Shown here one piece after another: positions 25,812 to 33,943 of a stretch of 64,000 nt of DNA (within the stretch, counting starts at the first letter, position 1; each line of letters opens with the position of its first letter). The stretch lies in the NCBI RefSeq assembly GCF_001735805.1, contig NZ_CP017248.1, positions 4,278,001-4,342,000 on the forward strand. The letters are read 5' to 3'. The notes beneath the pieces were generated by a model. It had not been told where the DNA came from, did no database searches, and worked only from the letters and a program-made list of their open reading frames with translations. Both the position numbers and the translations under genes were made by a program. The stretch is from Streptomyces fodineus. Its GTDB lineage: Bacteria; Actinomycetota; Actinomycetes; Streptomycetales; Streptomycetaceae.

Positions 25812-26303
25812 ATGTCTGCTGCCGCTCAGCCCCGCCGTACCCGGACCAACCGCCTCCTGCGCACCCTCGCGGTCGCCGGCACCGGTGCCGCCGTCCTCGC
25901 CCTGCCGCTCATGGGTGCCACCAGCGCCTCCGCGGCCACCGGCACGACCACCACGAAGGCCTCCACCACCCTCGCCGGGTACCCGAACAACCTCGACGGC
26001 TGGATCCGCAAGTCGCTCGCGATCATGGCCAAGAAGGGCATCCCGGGCACCTACAACGGCATTTACCGCAACATCATCCGGGAGTCCTCGGGCAACCCGC
26101 TGGCCATCAACAACTGGGACTCCAACGCCGCCGCGGGCACCCCGTCCAAGGGCCTGCTCCAGGTGATCGACCCGACCTTCAACGCCTACCACGTGTCCGG
26201 CACCGCGTTCAGCCCCTACGACCCGGTCGCCAACATCACCGCGGCCTGCAACTACGCCGCCGCGCGTTACGGGTCGATCGACAACGTCTACAGCGCGTAC
26301 TGA
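25812..26303 (+). CDS. Secreted lytic transglycosylase with SLT domain
   Basis: The 163-residue protein has a Sec signal peptide (basic start RRTRTNRLLR, hydrophobic AVAGTGAAVLALPLMGA, cleavage likely after SASA near residue 41). It then has a small lysozyme-like SLT domain: YRNIIRESSGNPLAINNWDS with the catalytic Glu at about 91, SKGLLQVIDPTFNAYH, and DPVANITAACNYAAARYGSI. It cleaves peptidoglycan glycan strands outside the membrane. It is shorter than many SLT proteins because no extra binding domain is present. Control by the c-di-AMP riboswitch links it to germination and growth-phase wall remodelling, as reported for other Streptomyces hydrolases. A strong terminator follows. Confidence 0.92.
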   Translation: MSAAAQPRRTRTNRLLRTLAVAGTGAAVLALPLMGATSASAATGTTTTKASTTLAGYPNNLDGWIRKSLAIMAKKGIPGTYNGIYRNIIRESSGNPLAINNWDSNAAAGTPSKGLLQVIDPTFNAYHVSGTAFSPYDPVANITAACNYAAARYGSIDNVYSAY

Positions 26304-26338
26304 CCGTCCCCGCCAGTCCGGCGGACCGGCCCGACACC

Positions 26339-26389
26339 GGCCGCCCAGTACGTTCCCGCACCTGACGGAGGGGGACGTACCGGGCGGCC
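26339..26389 (+). terminator. Hairpin terminator after the SLT gene
   Basis: Arms of about 19 bases beginning GGCCGCCC and ending GGGCGGCC, with GTACGTTCCC pairing to GGGGACGTAC at the top, around a 13-base loop. It lies 36 bases after the stop. A few mismatches or G-U pairs are present. Confidence 0.7.
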
Positions 26390-26419
26390 GCCGGGCATTC
26401 ACGGACCTCCCGCCGAGCG

Positions 26420-26440
26420 GTGCCCGCCCCGGGCGGGCAC
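26420..26440. terminator. GC-rich hairpin between convergent SLT and HAD genes
   Basis: GTGCCCGCCC pairs with GGGCGGGCAC with only one base between arms, so the real loop opens a few pairs. It lies 49 bases beyond the stop of the minus-strand HAD gene and could terminate transcription from either side. Confidence 0.5.
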
Positions 26441-26488
26441 TTCGGCACACCGGGCGCGTGCCAGCCGGGCCGCGTACTGATGTGCCGG

Positions 26489-27301
26489 TCAGTCGGTCGG
26501 GAACAGTCTTTCGAGGACGACGGCGATGCCGTCGTCCTCGTTCGACAGGGTGATCTCATCCGCCACCGCCTTGAGTTCGGAGTGCGCGTTGGCCATGGCG
26601 ACCCCGTGTCCGGCCCAGTCGAACATCGGGATGTCGTTGGGCATGTCGCCGAACGCCAGGGCCTCCTCCGCCGCGATCCCGAGCCGCTCGGCGGCCAGCG
26701 CGAGACCGGTCGCCTTGGTCACCCCGGACGGCTGGAGCTCCACCGTCCCCGGCCCCGACATGGTGACCGTGGCCAGCGAGCCCACCACCGCGCGCGCGAT
26801 GTCCGCCAACTCGTCGTCGGACAGGGCCGCATGGCGCAGCAGCACCTTGCTGATCGGCTCGCACCACAGGTCGTCACGCCGGCCGACCCGCACCGCGGGC
26901 AGGGTGGGGTGCGGCATCCGATAGCCGGGCTCGATGAGCGTGAGCCCGTCGACGCCGTCCTGGTCGACCGCCGCGTAGACCTGCCCCACCTCGGCCTCGA
27001 TCTTGCCGAGCGCGGTCTCGGCCAGCTCCCGGTCCAGCCGGACCGACCACAACAGGCGGCCGGACGCGGCGTCGTAGACCTGTGCGCCCTGTCCGCACAC
27101 CGCGAGCCCCGGGCAGCCGAGGAGCGCGAGGAGAGGCCGTACCCGCGGGGCCGGACGGCCCGTCACCACCAGGTGACGGGCACCGGCCCGCGCCACCCGC
27201 GCGAGCGCGGCGAGCGACCGCTCGGAGACGGTGTCGTCGCCGCGCAGCAGCGTTCCGTCCAGGTCGGTGGCGATCAGTGCATACACGGGGGAGGCTGCCA
27301 T
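26489..27301 (-). CDS. HAD-superfamily phosphatase, Cof type
   Basis: The 270-residue cytoplasmic hydrolase has the four HAD motifs: I, ATDLDGTLLRGDD (nucleophile Asp13, acid Asp15); II, VVTGRP; III, the Lys in SGVTKATGL; IV, FGDMPNDIPMF. A Cof-type C2 cap lies between motifs II and III (about 80-185). Such enzymes dephosphorylate sugar phosphates or cofactors; the substrate cannot be told from sequence. The ATG at 27301 begins MAASPVYALIATDLDG. It stands alone, with the convergent SLT gene on one side and the monooxygenase gene on the other. Confidence 0.9.
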   Translation of the reverse strand: MAASPVYALIATDLDGTLLRGDDTVSERSLAALARVARAGARHLVVTGRPAPRVRPLLALLGCPGLAVCGQGAQVYDAASGRLLWSVRLDRELAETALGKIEAEVGQVYAAVDQDGVDGLTLIEPGYRMPHPTLPAVRVGRRDDLWCEPISKVLLRHAALSDDELADIARAVVGSLATVTMSGPGTVELQPSGVTKATGLALAAERLGIAAEEALAFGDMPNDIPMFDWAGHGVAMANAHSELKAVADEITLSNEDDGIAVVLERLFPTD

Positions 27302-27437
27302 GATCAGAGAATACGGATACCGCGCCCCGCCGACTCACCTTGCCGTGCTGCGCACTTACGTACTGGTACACCCCAAGTGGTGTCCTCCGGTTCCTCGTTG
27401 ATGACGGAGCCCGGCGTGCGCGGTCGGCTCCGCGGCT

Positions 27438-28640
27438 TCAGCCGTGGGCCGCCGCCAGGTGTTTGGCAAGGCGCGGGGAGGCGAACTCCGTACCGCAGAC
27501 GAAGCGCATCACCGGGCCGTACGACGACGCCGCCGGCAGACCGGTGAAGTACAGGCCGGGGACGGACGAGACGAAGCCGGGGCCGAGCTTCGGCGTGCCA
27601 CGGCTCACCGCGAGCCGGGTGCGCAGTTCATGGCCGAGGAAGTCCATCGCCGCTATGTCGACGCGGTAGCCGGTGGCGGCGATGACGTGGTCGGCGGTGA
27701 GCCGCTCGGCCTGCCCGCCGTGGGTGCGGACGGTGAGGACGGGGCTGCCGTCCGGCGCCTCGGCGGCCACGACCCGCTCCACGTCCTGCACCTGCACGGC
27801 GCTCTCGAAACGCTCGCGCAGCCACCAGGCACCGAGCGGGCCGAGGACGCGGCGTACCAGGAAGTGACGGGTGGCCTCCGGCAGGTAGCGGTAGGGGTGC
27901 GGGTAGTAGCTGAGCGCCCACAGGGACCAGGCGTTGCCGAACGGGGACTCGGGGCGCAGCCTCGGCTGGTCCCACGGTGGTGCGCCGAAGGCGACCCGGC
28001 CGCGGCCCCGCGCGACCACACGCACGCGTGCCCCCGCTTCCGCCGCGAGCGCCGCCGTCTCCAGCGCGGACTGGCCGGCGCCGATCACGATCAGTTCCTT
28101 GCCGGCGAAACGGCTCAGGTCGTGATGCTGGGAGCTGTGCGAGACCGGGCCCGTGGGCGCCGGTCCGTCGGCCGCGGCTCCCGCGAGGTCCGCCGGGAGG
28201 TACGCGAGGCCCGACAGACCGGTGGCGACGACGACCGCGCGCGCGGTGAACATCTCCCCCGAGTCCAGTTTCAGTTCGAAGCCGCCGCTCTTGTCGCGGT
28301 CGACGGAGACCACCCGCACCCGCTCCAGCTCGGGCACCAGCTTCTGCTGGAACCACTCGCCATAGCCGATGAACGTCTGCACCGGGATGATGTCCTCGTC
28401 GGCCACCAGGCGGCGGATCCCGGCCGCATCGCAGTAGTCGGCGAGGGTGTGGCCGGGCTGCGGGCAGTCGAAGTTCGAGGCGACGGGCGTGGACTTCAGG
28501 AGCATGCCCTCGGGCATGTGGTCGCGCCAGCTGACCATGGGGTCGCCGAAGACGCGGACGGGGATGCCGCGCGCCCGCAGATGGGCGGCGGTGGACAGGC
28601 CGAACGGCCCGGCCCCGATGACTGCAACCGGTCGAGTCAC
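27438..28640 (-). CDS. Flavin-dependent monooxygenase/NAD(P)-binding oxidoreductase
   Basis: The 400-residue protein has two dinucleotide-binding motifs: AVIGAGPFGLSTAAHLRARG (residues 5-24) for FAD, and ELIVIGAGQSALETAALAAEAG (about 184-205) for NAD(P)H. A further ATGYRVD motif near 328 is typical of group B flavin monooxygenases, including lysine/ornithine N-hydroxylase and Baeyer-Villiger relatives. The GTG at 28640 is preceded by GGGGAGGGA and gives a normal N-terminus. 47 bases separate it from an ATP-grasp gene upstream on the same strand, so they probably form an operon. N-hydroxylation or oxidation of a small molecule is possible; no substrate is assigned. Confidence 0.82.
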   Translation of the reverse strand: MTRPVAVIGAGPFGLSTAAHLRARGIPVRVFGDPMVSWRDHMPEGMLLKSTPVASNFDCPQPGHTLADYCDAAGIRRLVADEDIIPVQTFIGYGEWFQQKLVPELERVRVVSVDRDKSGGFELKLDSGEMFTARAVVVATGLSGLAYLPADLAGAAADGPAPTGPVSHSSQHHDLSRFAGKELIVIGAGQSALETAALAAEAGARVRVVARGRGRVAFGAPPWDQPRLRPESPFGNAWSLWALSYYPHPYRYLPEATRHFLVRRVLGPLGAWWLRERFESAVQVQDVERVVAAEAPDGSPVLTVRTHGGQAERLTADHVIAATGYRVDIAAMDFLGHELRTRLAVSRGTPKLGPGFVSSVPGLYFTGLPAASSYGPVMRFVCGTEFASPRLAKHLAAAHG

Positions 28641-28687
28641 GAAGTCCCTCCCCAGGACATGGTGCGCCACTCTTGGTGTGGCTTTGC

Positions 28688-29965
28688 CTACTTCGTGGTG
28701 GTGCCGCTGCCGCGGCGGTTGGTCCGCCACAGCTGATAGAGGTGCTTCGCGCCCGGGCGCACGAAGCGGGCGAGCATCGTGAGGAACGGCAGCGGGTCGT
28801 CACCCGCGAACCAGGCCAGCTCCGTCCCGCTCGCCTTCGCCGGCGCGTGCGGCGTCGTATAGCCGCTGCGGCGGTAGGCGAGGAGGGCGGGGAGGTCGAT
28901 GTTCTCCACGATGTAGCGGTGGCCGGCGCGCTGTTCCCCCTCCGGAACGGGGCGGCCGGTCAGGTTCAGATGCATCGCGCGTACGACGTCCACTCCCGAC
29001 TCGTTCTCGAAGAGGCGGAACTGGGCGCCCATGCGCGGGTTGAAGTCCAGGAGCTTGTACTGTCCGTCGCGCCGGTCGAAGCGCAGGTCGAGGTCGATGA
29101 TGCCGCTGTAGCCGATCTGTTTGATGAAACGCGTGGCGAGGTCGGTGAGTTCCGGGTTGTCGACGACGTACGCGTTCGCCGTCATGCCGGCGTGTGGCGG
29201 CCAGGAACGGACCTTGACCCCGGTGAACAGCGCGAGGGGGCTGGAGTCCTGGTCGAAGCAGGCGTGCACGATCCAGTCCTCGGCCTCCTCGCGCGGCAGG
29301 TACTCCTGGAGGATCACGCCGGGTTCCTCGCCCCAGTCACGGGCGAGCAAGAGCAGCCCCGCGCGCGTGGCGATCTTCGTGGTGCCGTTGACGGCGGGCT
29401 TGCTGCGCCGGACGAACGCCTCCCGGTTCTTGGCCACCACCGGGAAACGGGCCGTGTCGGCGAAGGCGACGATGTCCTCGTACGACTCCGGGAACGCCGA
29501 CGCGGGGCTCGCGATGCCGTGCTCCACGCACAGTTCGTGCAGGCCCTGCTTGCTGGCGAGGCGGCGCGGGAGCCCGGGGTCGACACGCGGGAAGAGAAAG
29601 GATCCGGTCAGATCGCCCTGGTGCTCGGCGATCAGTACGGCGGCCTCCTCGTCGGTCGGGATCAGGACAGCGGGGCGGCCGATGCGACGGCCGATCCGCA
29701 GCAGGCCCTCGACCAGGTGACCCGGGGCTTCCGCCCCGGTCGTCGGCCACACGAAGGCCTTCTTCAGATAGCGCGAGGAGGCCGCGGGCGTGTACGCGTC
29801 CTCGGTGATGGCATACATGGGCACGCCGAGCCGGCCGAGGCTGCGAATCGCACCGACACCGCCATGGTGCAGCGGATAGTCGCCGAACTTGACGATCAGT
29901 CCTGGTACGTCCCGGTCCGCCTCGAACGGCACACCGACGGTGTTTCCGGCCACGGGTCCCCCCAC
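28688..29965 (-). CDS. ATP-grasp carboligase-like protein (COG3919 type)
   Basis: The 425-residue protein is an ATP-grasp ligase, the fold that joins a carboxylate to an amine or thiol through an acyl phosphate. The N-terminal domain is PGLIVKFGDYPLHHGGVGAIRSLGRLGVP; the ATP-grasp core has FPVVAKNREAF, LQEYLPREEAEDWIVHACF and the metal-binding end LLDFNPRMGAQFRLF. It resembles the uncharacterised COG3919 group. I start it at the GTG at 29965, after GGGGGGACAC; the longer frame upstream is unlikely and a GTG at 29953 is possible. It is the first gene of an apparent pair with the monooxygenase. A peptide- or amino-acid-modifying role is inferred only. Confidence 0.8.
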   Translation of the reverse strand: MGGPVAGNTVGVPFEADRDVPGLIVKFGDYPLHHGGVGAIRSLGRLGVPMYAITEDAYTPAASSRYLKKAFVWPTTGAEAPGHLVEGLLRIGRRIGRPAVLIPTDEEAAVLIAEHQGDLTGSFLFPRVDPGLPRRLASKQGLHELCVEHGIASPASAFPESYEDIVAFADTARFPVVAKNREAFVRRSKPAVNGTTKIATRAGLLLLARDWGEEPGVILQEYLPREEAEDWIVHACFDQDSSPLALFTGVKVRSWPPHAGMTANAYVVDNPELTDLATRFIKQIGYSGIIDLDLRFDRRDGQYKLLDFNPRMGAQFRLFENESGVDVVRAMHLNLTGRPVPEGEQRAGHRYIVENIDLPALLAYRRSGYTTPHAPAKASGTELAWFAGDDPLPFLTMLARFVRPGAKHLYQLWRTNRRGSGTTTK

Positions 29966-30237
29966 GTGTCCCCCCAACGGAACGGACCCACCCCGTCCGT
30001 GTCCCCAAAGGACGCTAAGCCGGAATTGCCCCCTCCGACAAGGCCTATTCGGACATTGCGAACTCTTTAGACAGGGTGCGAGCAACCTTTCGAAGCCCCT
30101 GCGACACGCACCTTTCGGACACCCTCCGGGCCACCGCAGGAGGCACTGCCCAAGACACGCATCACGGCCGTAACGTGTGGCCCGACCACATGAAACGATC
30201 GCCGCGCACGGCCCGGATGAGAGTGAGGCAGCACCCC

Positions 30238-31455
30238 ATGCCCCCCTTCGACGTCCCCGAGGGCGACCCCTTCGGCCCGCACAACCTTCCCTATGGCGTG
30301 TTCTCGCCCTCCGGCAGCACGGAGCGGAGGGTCGGCGTCCGGCTCGGGGACCACGTCCTCGACGCGGGCGCCGCAGCCGCCGCCCTCGGCTCCCCGCACC
30401 ACGCGCTGCTCGCGCGGCCCACCCTCAACAAGCTGCTGGCCGCCGGCCGGCCGACCTGGTCGGAGGTACGGCGCGCCGTCACCGCCTGGGTCACGGACCC
30501 CGCGCACCACGAGACCCTCGAGCCGCTGTTCCACCCCCTGTCCGAGGTGACCCTGCACCTGCCCTTCGAGGTGGCGGACTACGTCGACTTCTACGCCTCG
30601 GAAAACCACTCCCGCAACGTCGGCAAGATCTTCCGCCCGGACGCGGAGGACTCCCTCACCCCCAACTGGAAGCATCTCCCGATCGGTTACCACGGCCGCT
30701 CCGGCACGGTAGTCGTCTCCGGCACGGACGTCGTACGGCCGTCCGGGCAGCGCAAGGCGCCCACCGACCCGGCGCCCGTCTTCGGCCCGTCGATCCGGCT
30801 GGACATCGAGGCCGAGGTCGGCTTCGTCGTGGGCGTGCCGTCCACGCTGGGCAGCCCGGTCGACCTGGCCGACTTCCGCGAGCACGTCTTCGGGCTGTGC
30901 CTGCTGAACGACTGGTCCGCGCGGGACATCCAGGCCTGGGAGTACGTCCCCCTCGGCCCGTTCCTCGGCAAGTCCTTCGCGACCTCGGTGTCGGCGTGGA
31001 TCACCCCGCTGGAAGCGCTGGAGCACGCGCGCGTGGCGCCTCCGGAGCGCACCCACCCGCTGCTGCCCTATCTGGACGACTCGGCGCCCGGCATCGAGCC
31101 CGGCGGCTACGACCTGCGGATCTCCGTCGCCATCAACGGCCATGTGGTCTCCGAGCCGCCTTTTTCGACCATGTACTGGACCGCGGCCCAGCAACTCGCC
31201 CACATGACGGTGAACGGCGCCTCACTGCGCACCGGCGACCTGTACGGCTCGGGCACGGTGAGCGGCCCCGAGGAGCGTCAGCGCGGCTCACTGCTGGAAC
31301 TGACCTGGAACGGCCGCGACCCCCTCGAACTCCCGGACGGCAAGCGGACCTTCCTGGAGGACGGCGACGTGGTGACCCTCTCCGCCTGGGCCCCCGCCGC
31401 GGACGGGCGCCGTGTCGGACTGGGGGAGGTCAGCGGTCGGGTCGTGGCAGGGTGA
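30238..31455 (+). CDS. fahA: Fumarylacetoacetase (fumarylacetoacetate hydrolase)
   Basis: Last enzyme of tyrosine degradation, splitting 4-fumarylacetoacetate to fumarate and acetoacetate. The 405-residue protein has the full two-domain FAH architecture: an N-terminal domain beginning VPEGDPFGPHNLPYGVFSP, and a catalytic domain with DYVDFYASENHSRNVG, the GYHGRSG loop, the metal-binding EAEVGFVVG, LLNDWSARDIQAWEYVPLGP and GKSFATSVSAWI. Length is normal for true fumarylacetoacetases and longer than the short FAH-like hydrolases. I chose the ATG at 30238, preceded by GTGAGG; a 16-codon longer form from 30190 is possible. It is monocistronic here, followed by a perfect palindrome at 31508-31544. 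Confidence 0.93.
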   Translation: MPPFDVPEGDPFGPHNLPYGVFSPSGSTERRVGVRLGDHVLDAGAAAAALGSPHHALLARPTLNKLLAAGRPTWSEVRRAVTAWVTDPAHHETLEPLFHPLSEVTLHLPFEVADYVDFYASENHSRNVGKIFRPDAEDSLTPNWKHLPIGYHGRSGTVVVSGTDVVRPSGQRKAPTDPAPVFGPSIRLDIEAEVGFVVGVPSTLGSPVDLADFREHVFGLCLLNDWSARDIQAWEYVPLGPFLGKSFATSVSAWITPLEALEHARVAPPERTHPLLPYLDDSAPGIEPGGYDLRISVAINGHVVSEPPFSTMYWTAAQQLAHMTVNGASLRTGDLYGSGTVSGPEERQRGSLLELTWNGRDPLELPDGKRTFLEDGDVVTLSAWAPAADGRRVGLGEVSGRVVAG

Positions 31456-31507
31456 CGATGTCGAGCTGAACGGCACCTTGTAACAAGAAGTCCGCCGGGG
31501 CGAGCAT

Positions 31508-31544
31508 CTTGTACTCACCGCTTGATACAAGCGGTGAGTACAAG
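31508..31544. repeat. Perfect 37-base palindrome after the FAH gene
   Basis: Arms CTTGTACTCACCGCTTG (31508-31524) and CAAGCGGTGAGTACAAG (31528-31544) flank an ATA loop, 17 of 17 matched. A smaller palindrome CTTGTAACAAG lies about 25 bases upstream with the same CTTGT/ACAAG ends. It may be the FAH terminator or an operator for the next gene; the repeated CTTGT ends favour protein binding. Confidence 0.65.
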
Positions 31545-31754
31545 ACGTGCTTTCACGGGGGAGGGCGTACATGGCCTGCAGCGGTCAGGACAGCTGGCGG
31601 CCGCAGCCTCGGGACGGATCACCGCCGAGACCTGACTCGCGCAGCCCCGCACCGTCATACTGGGCGGACACGCACCACGCGACGCGCCCGTGGCGCATCG
31701 CCCCGTACCACCCGGCACCCGCACAACTCTCCGACCAGGAACCGGAGCCCCGGC

Positions 31755-32693
31755 ATGACCGTCTGCCTGCTCCTGCTGAGCGTCGTCGCCCTGACGGCCG
31801 CCCTGCCGGCGCCGCGCGCGCTGACCCGCGCCGCCTGGCCCGAGCGGGAACCCGTGGTCGCACTGTGGGTGTGGCAGTGCCTGGTCGCCACCGTCCTGCT
31901 GTGCTGCCTGGCCGCACTGATCCTGGGCACGGCGGCCGTCTTCCACACCGTCCGCGACCGCGTGTTCGCCCCCGCCCCGCCCTCCGTCACCGCCGCCTAC
32001 GACCTCTCCGCCGCGCCGGTCTGGGCTGCCGCCCTCACCGTGCTGCTGGCCTGCGGAGCCGCCTGGACGACGGCGATGCTGGGCCGGGAACTCGCAGAGG
32101 CCCGGCGCAGCCGAGGCCAGGTCCGCGCACAACTGCGCGAGCGCGCCCCCGACCTGCCGGCCGGGCTGCCGGCGGCGCGCGGCCCCATGCTGGTGCTGGA
32201 GGACGAGTACCCGGACGCGTGGTGGATGCCGGGACACCCGCCGCAGCTGGTCGTCACCACCGGCGCGCTGCAGCGGCTCACCGACCACCAGCTGGATGCC
32301 GTCCTCACCCACGAACGCGGGCACGCGCGTGCCCACCACGACTGGCTGCTGCACCTGTCCACCGCGCTCGCCACCGGCTTCCCGCGCGTACCGCTGTTCG
32401 CCCACTTCTGCGACCAGACGCACCGCCTGGTCGAGCTCGCGGCCGACGACACGGCGTCCCGGCGCTGCGGGAACCTCACCACGGCCCTCGCGCTGATCGA
32501 GCTGAACCAGCACCGCGGCGTCCTGTCCTGCGACTCCAGCCGGCGTCTCCTGGGCGAACGCGTGGACCGCCTGCTGGAGCCGCCGCCGAGGCTGCTGCGC
32601 CGGCACCGGGCCCTGACGACCACGGTGGCCGCCCTGGTGCCGTTGCTGCCACTGCTGATCACGTTCGCTCCGGGACTGACGGCACTGTCCTGA
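31755..32693 (+). CDS. M56/M48-like membrane metalloprotease
   Basis: The 312-residue protein has two or three N-terminal transmembrane helices (LLLLSVVALTAALPA; CLVATVLLCCLAALILGTAAV; APVWAAALTVLLACGAAW), a zinc-protease core with His186-Glu-Arg-Gly-His190 (an HExxH site), a downstream ELAADDTAS supplying the third ligand, and a C-terminal helix (AALVPLLPLLITF). This is the layout of BlaR1/MecR1-type M56 and HtpX-like peptidases in Streptomyces. M56 genes usually sit next to a BlaI-type repressor; none is present here. Start ATG at 31755; the weak ribosome-binding site is CCGGAGCCCCGGC. A G-rich stretch follows its stop. Confidence 0.87.
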   Translation: MTVCLLLLSVVALTAALPAPRALTRAAWPEREPVVALWVWQCLVATVLLCCLAALILGTAAVFHTVRDRVFAPAPPSVTAAYDLSAAPVWAAALTVLLACGAAWTTAMLGRELAEARRSRGQVRAQLRERAPDLPAGLPAARGPMLVLEDEYPDAWWMPGHPPQLVVTTGALQRLTDHQLDAVLTHERGHARAHHDWLLHLSTALATGFPRVPLFAHFCDQTHRLVELAADDTASRRCGNLTTALALIELNQHRGVLSCDSSRRLLGERVDRLLEPPPRLLRRHRALTTTVAALVPLLPLLITFAPGLTALS

Positions 32694-32703
32694 CTGGCCG
32701 TCC

Positions 32704-32748
32704 GGGGGGGGTGGCCGGGGGGCGGGGTGGCCGGGTGGCCGGGTGGCA
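32704..32748 (+). repeat. G-rich tract with quadruplex potential
   Basis: Runs of seven, six, four, three and three guanines separated by one to five bases (GTGGCC-type spacers), including the repeated GGCCGGGTGGCCGGGTGG. It lies between the protease stop and the GntR gene and could fold as a G-quadruplex in DNA or RNA, acting as a terminator or roadblock. Confidence 0.4.
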
Positions 32749-32783
32749 GATCTTCCCGTGCTGATAGGAAAACCCGCAGCTCA

Positions 32784-32807
32784 GTGAGGTATCCAACGCC
32801 TCCTCAC
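32784..32807. promoter_or_regulatory. Inverted repeat upstream of the GntR gene
   Basis: GTGAGG at 32784-32789 and CCTCAC at 32802-32807 form an inverted repeat with a 12-base spacer, about 57-80 bases upstream of the regulator start. It is a candidate autoregulatory operator; support is limited to symmetry and position. Confidence 0.3.
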
Positions 32808-32863
32808 CTGGCGCAACACTTCGGCAACACGACTTTCCCTACCGCCTCGGTATGGTTCCAGCC

Positions 32864-33652
32864 ATGCCACCCACCGACCGCCCCCGCGACCATGCCGGTC
32901 AGGGCGCCGCGACCACCGTCGCCGCCCACCGCGCGCGGCGCAGGCTGCGTGCGGACCGGGCCCGGCAACTCGCCGACCTGCTGCGCCACCAGATCCTCAC
33001 CGGCGCCTTCCAGAACGGCCCCCTCCCCCACGAGTCCACCCTCGCCGCCGACTACCGCGCCTCCCGCAACACCGTCCGCCAGGCCCTGGACCTCCTCAGG
33101 GCCGAGGGACTGGTGGAACGACTGCCCGGCGTCGGCACCGTGGTCGTCGCCCGCAAGTACCCCCACGGCCTCGACCGCCTCATGGGCCTCGCGGAAACCC
33201 TCCACGAACACGGCCGCGTCACCAACGAGGTCCGCACCATGGGCCCCGCCCCCGCACCCGCCCCGGTGGCCGACCGCCTCCACGTCCCCGCCGGCGCCGA
33301 CGTCCTCTACATCGAACGCCTGCGCCGCCTGAACGGCCTCCCCCTTTCCCTCGACCTCACCTACATCCCGCTCGACATCGGCACCGCCCTGCTCGGCGCC
33401 GACCTGGAGAACACCGACGTCTTCCGCCTCCTGGAAGCCGTCACCGCACAGCCCCTCGGCCACGCCGAGATCACCCTGGAGGCGGTGACCGCGGACGCCC
33501 ACTCCGCCGCCGTACTCCAGGCCCCGCGCGGCTCGGCCGTACTGATGCTGGAACGCCTCACACACCTCGCCGACGGCCGCCCCGTCGACCTGGAGTTCAT
33601 CCGCTTCCGCGGCGACCGGATCACCATGAGCGGCCTGCTCCACCGGTCGTAG
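32864..33652 (+). CDS. GntR-family regulator with UTRA domain (HutC subfamily)
   Basis: The 262-residue protein has an N-terminal GntR winged helix (ADLLRHQILTGAFQNGPLPHESTLA, SRNTVRQALDLLRAEGLVERLPGVGTVV, about 36-95) and a C-terminal UTRA effector domain (ADVLYIERLRRLNGLPLSLDLTYIP; EFIRFRGDRITM). UTRA regulators sense small ligands such as sugars, amino acids or phosphonates. The ATG at 32864 is preferred; one at 32852 is in frame. TATGGT at about 32851 could be a -10 box placing the transcript start near the ATG. It is the first gene of a cluster with ferredoxin, importer and flavoprotein, with only 49 bases to the ferredoxin gene, and presumably controls it in response to the imported substrate. 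Confidence 0.88.
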   Translation: MPPTDRPRDHAGQGAATTVAAHRARRRLRADRARQLADLLRHQILTGAFQNGPLPHESTLAADYRASRNTVRQALDLLRAEGLVERLPGVGTVVVARKYPHGLDRLMGLAETLHEHGRVTNEVRTMGPAPAPAPVADRLHVPAGADVLYIERLRRLNGLPLSLDLTYIPLDIGTALLGADLENTDVFRLLEAVTAQPLGHAEITLEAVTADAHSAAVLQAPRGSAVLMLERLTHLADGRPVDLEFIRFRGDRITMSGLLHRS

Positions 33653-33701
33653 ACACCCCCGCTCGCGCCCACCCCTGCCTGCACGTTTCCTGGAGACAGC
33701 C

Positions 33702-33929
33702 ATGCCCTTGGCGCCCCAGCGGGCCGACGTGCCCGTGACCATCGACGAGTCGAAGTGCATCGACGGCTGCACCCTCTGCGTGGACATGTGCCCGCTGGAC
33801 TCCCTCGCCATCGACGAGACCAACGGCAAGGCGTACATGCACGTCGACGAGTGCTGGTACTGCGGCCCCTGCGCGGCCCGCTGCCCCACCGGAGCCGTCA
33901 CCGTCAACATGCCCTACCTGCTCCGGTGA
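33702..33929 (+). CDS. Two-[4Fe-4S] ferredoxin, AprB-like
   Basis: The 75-residue protein has two cluster motifs, CIDGCTLCVDMCP and CWYCGPCAARCP. The first has an extra Gly between the first two cysteines (C-x3-C), as in the electron-transfer subunits of adenylylsulfate reductase. The tail TGAVTVNMPYLLR resembles the start of the AprB tail, but the long AprB C-terminal arm is missing; AprB is normally about twice this size. It probably carries electrons to or from the flavoprotein at 36982-39747. The ATG at 33702 has GGAG eight bases before it, and 14 bases separate it from the binding-protein gene. Confidence 0.9.
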   Translation: MPLAPQRADVPVTIDESKCIDGCTLCVDMCPLDSLAIDETNGKAYMHVDECWYCGPCAARCPTGAVTVNMPYLLR

Positions 33930-33943
33930 GAGGTGCAACCACC

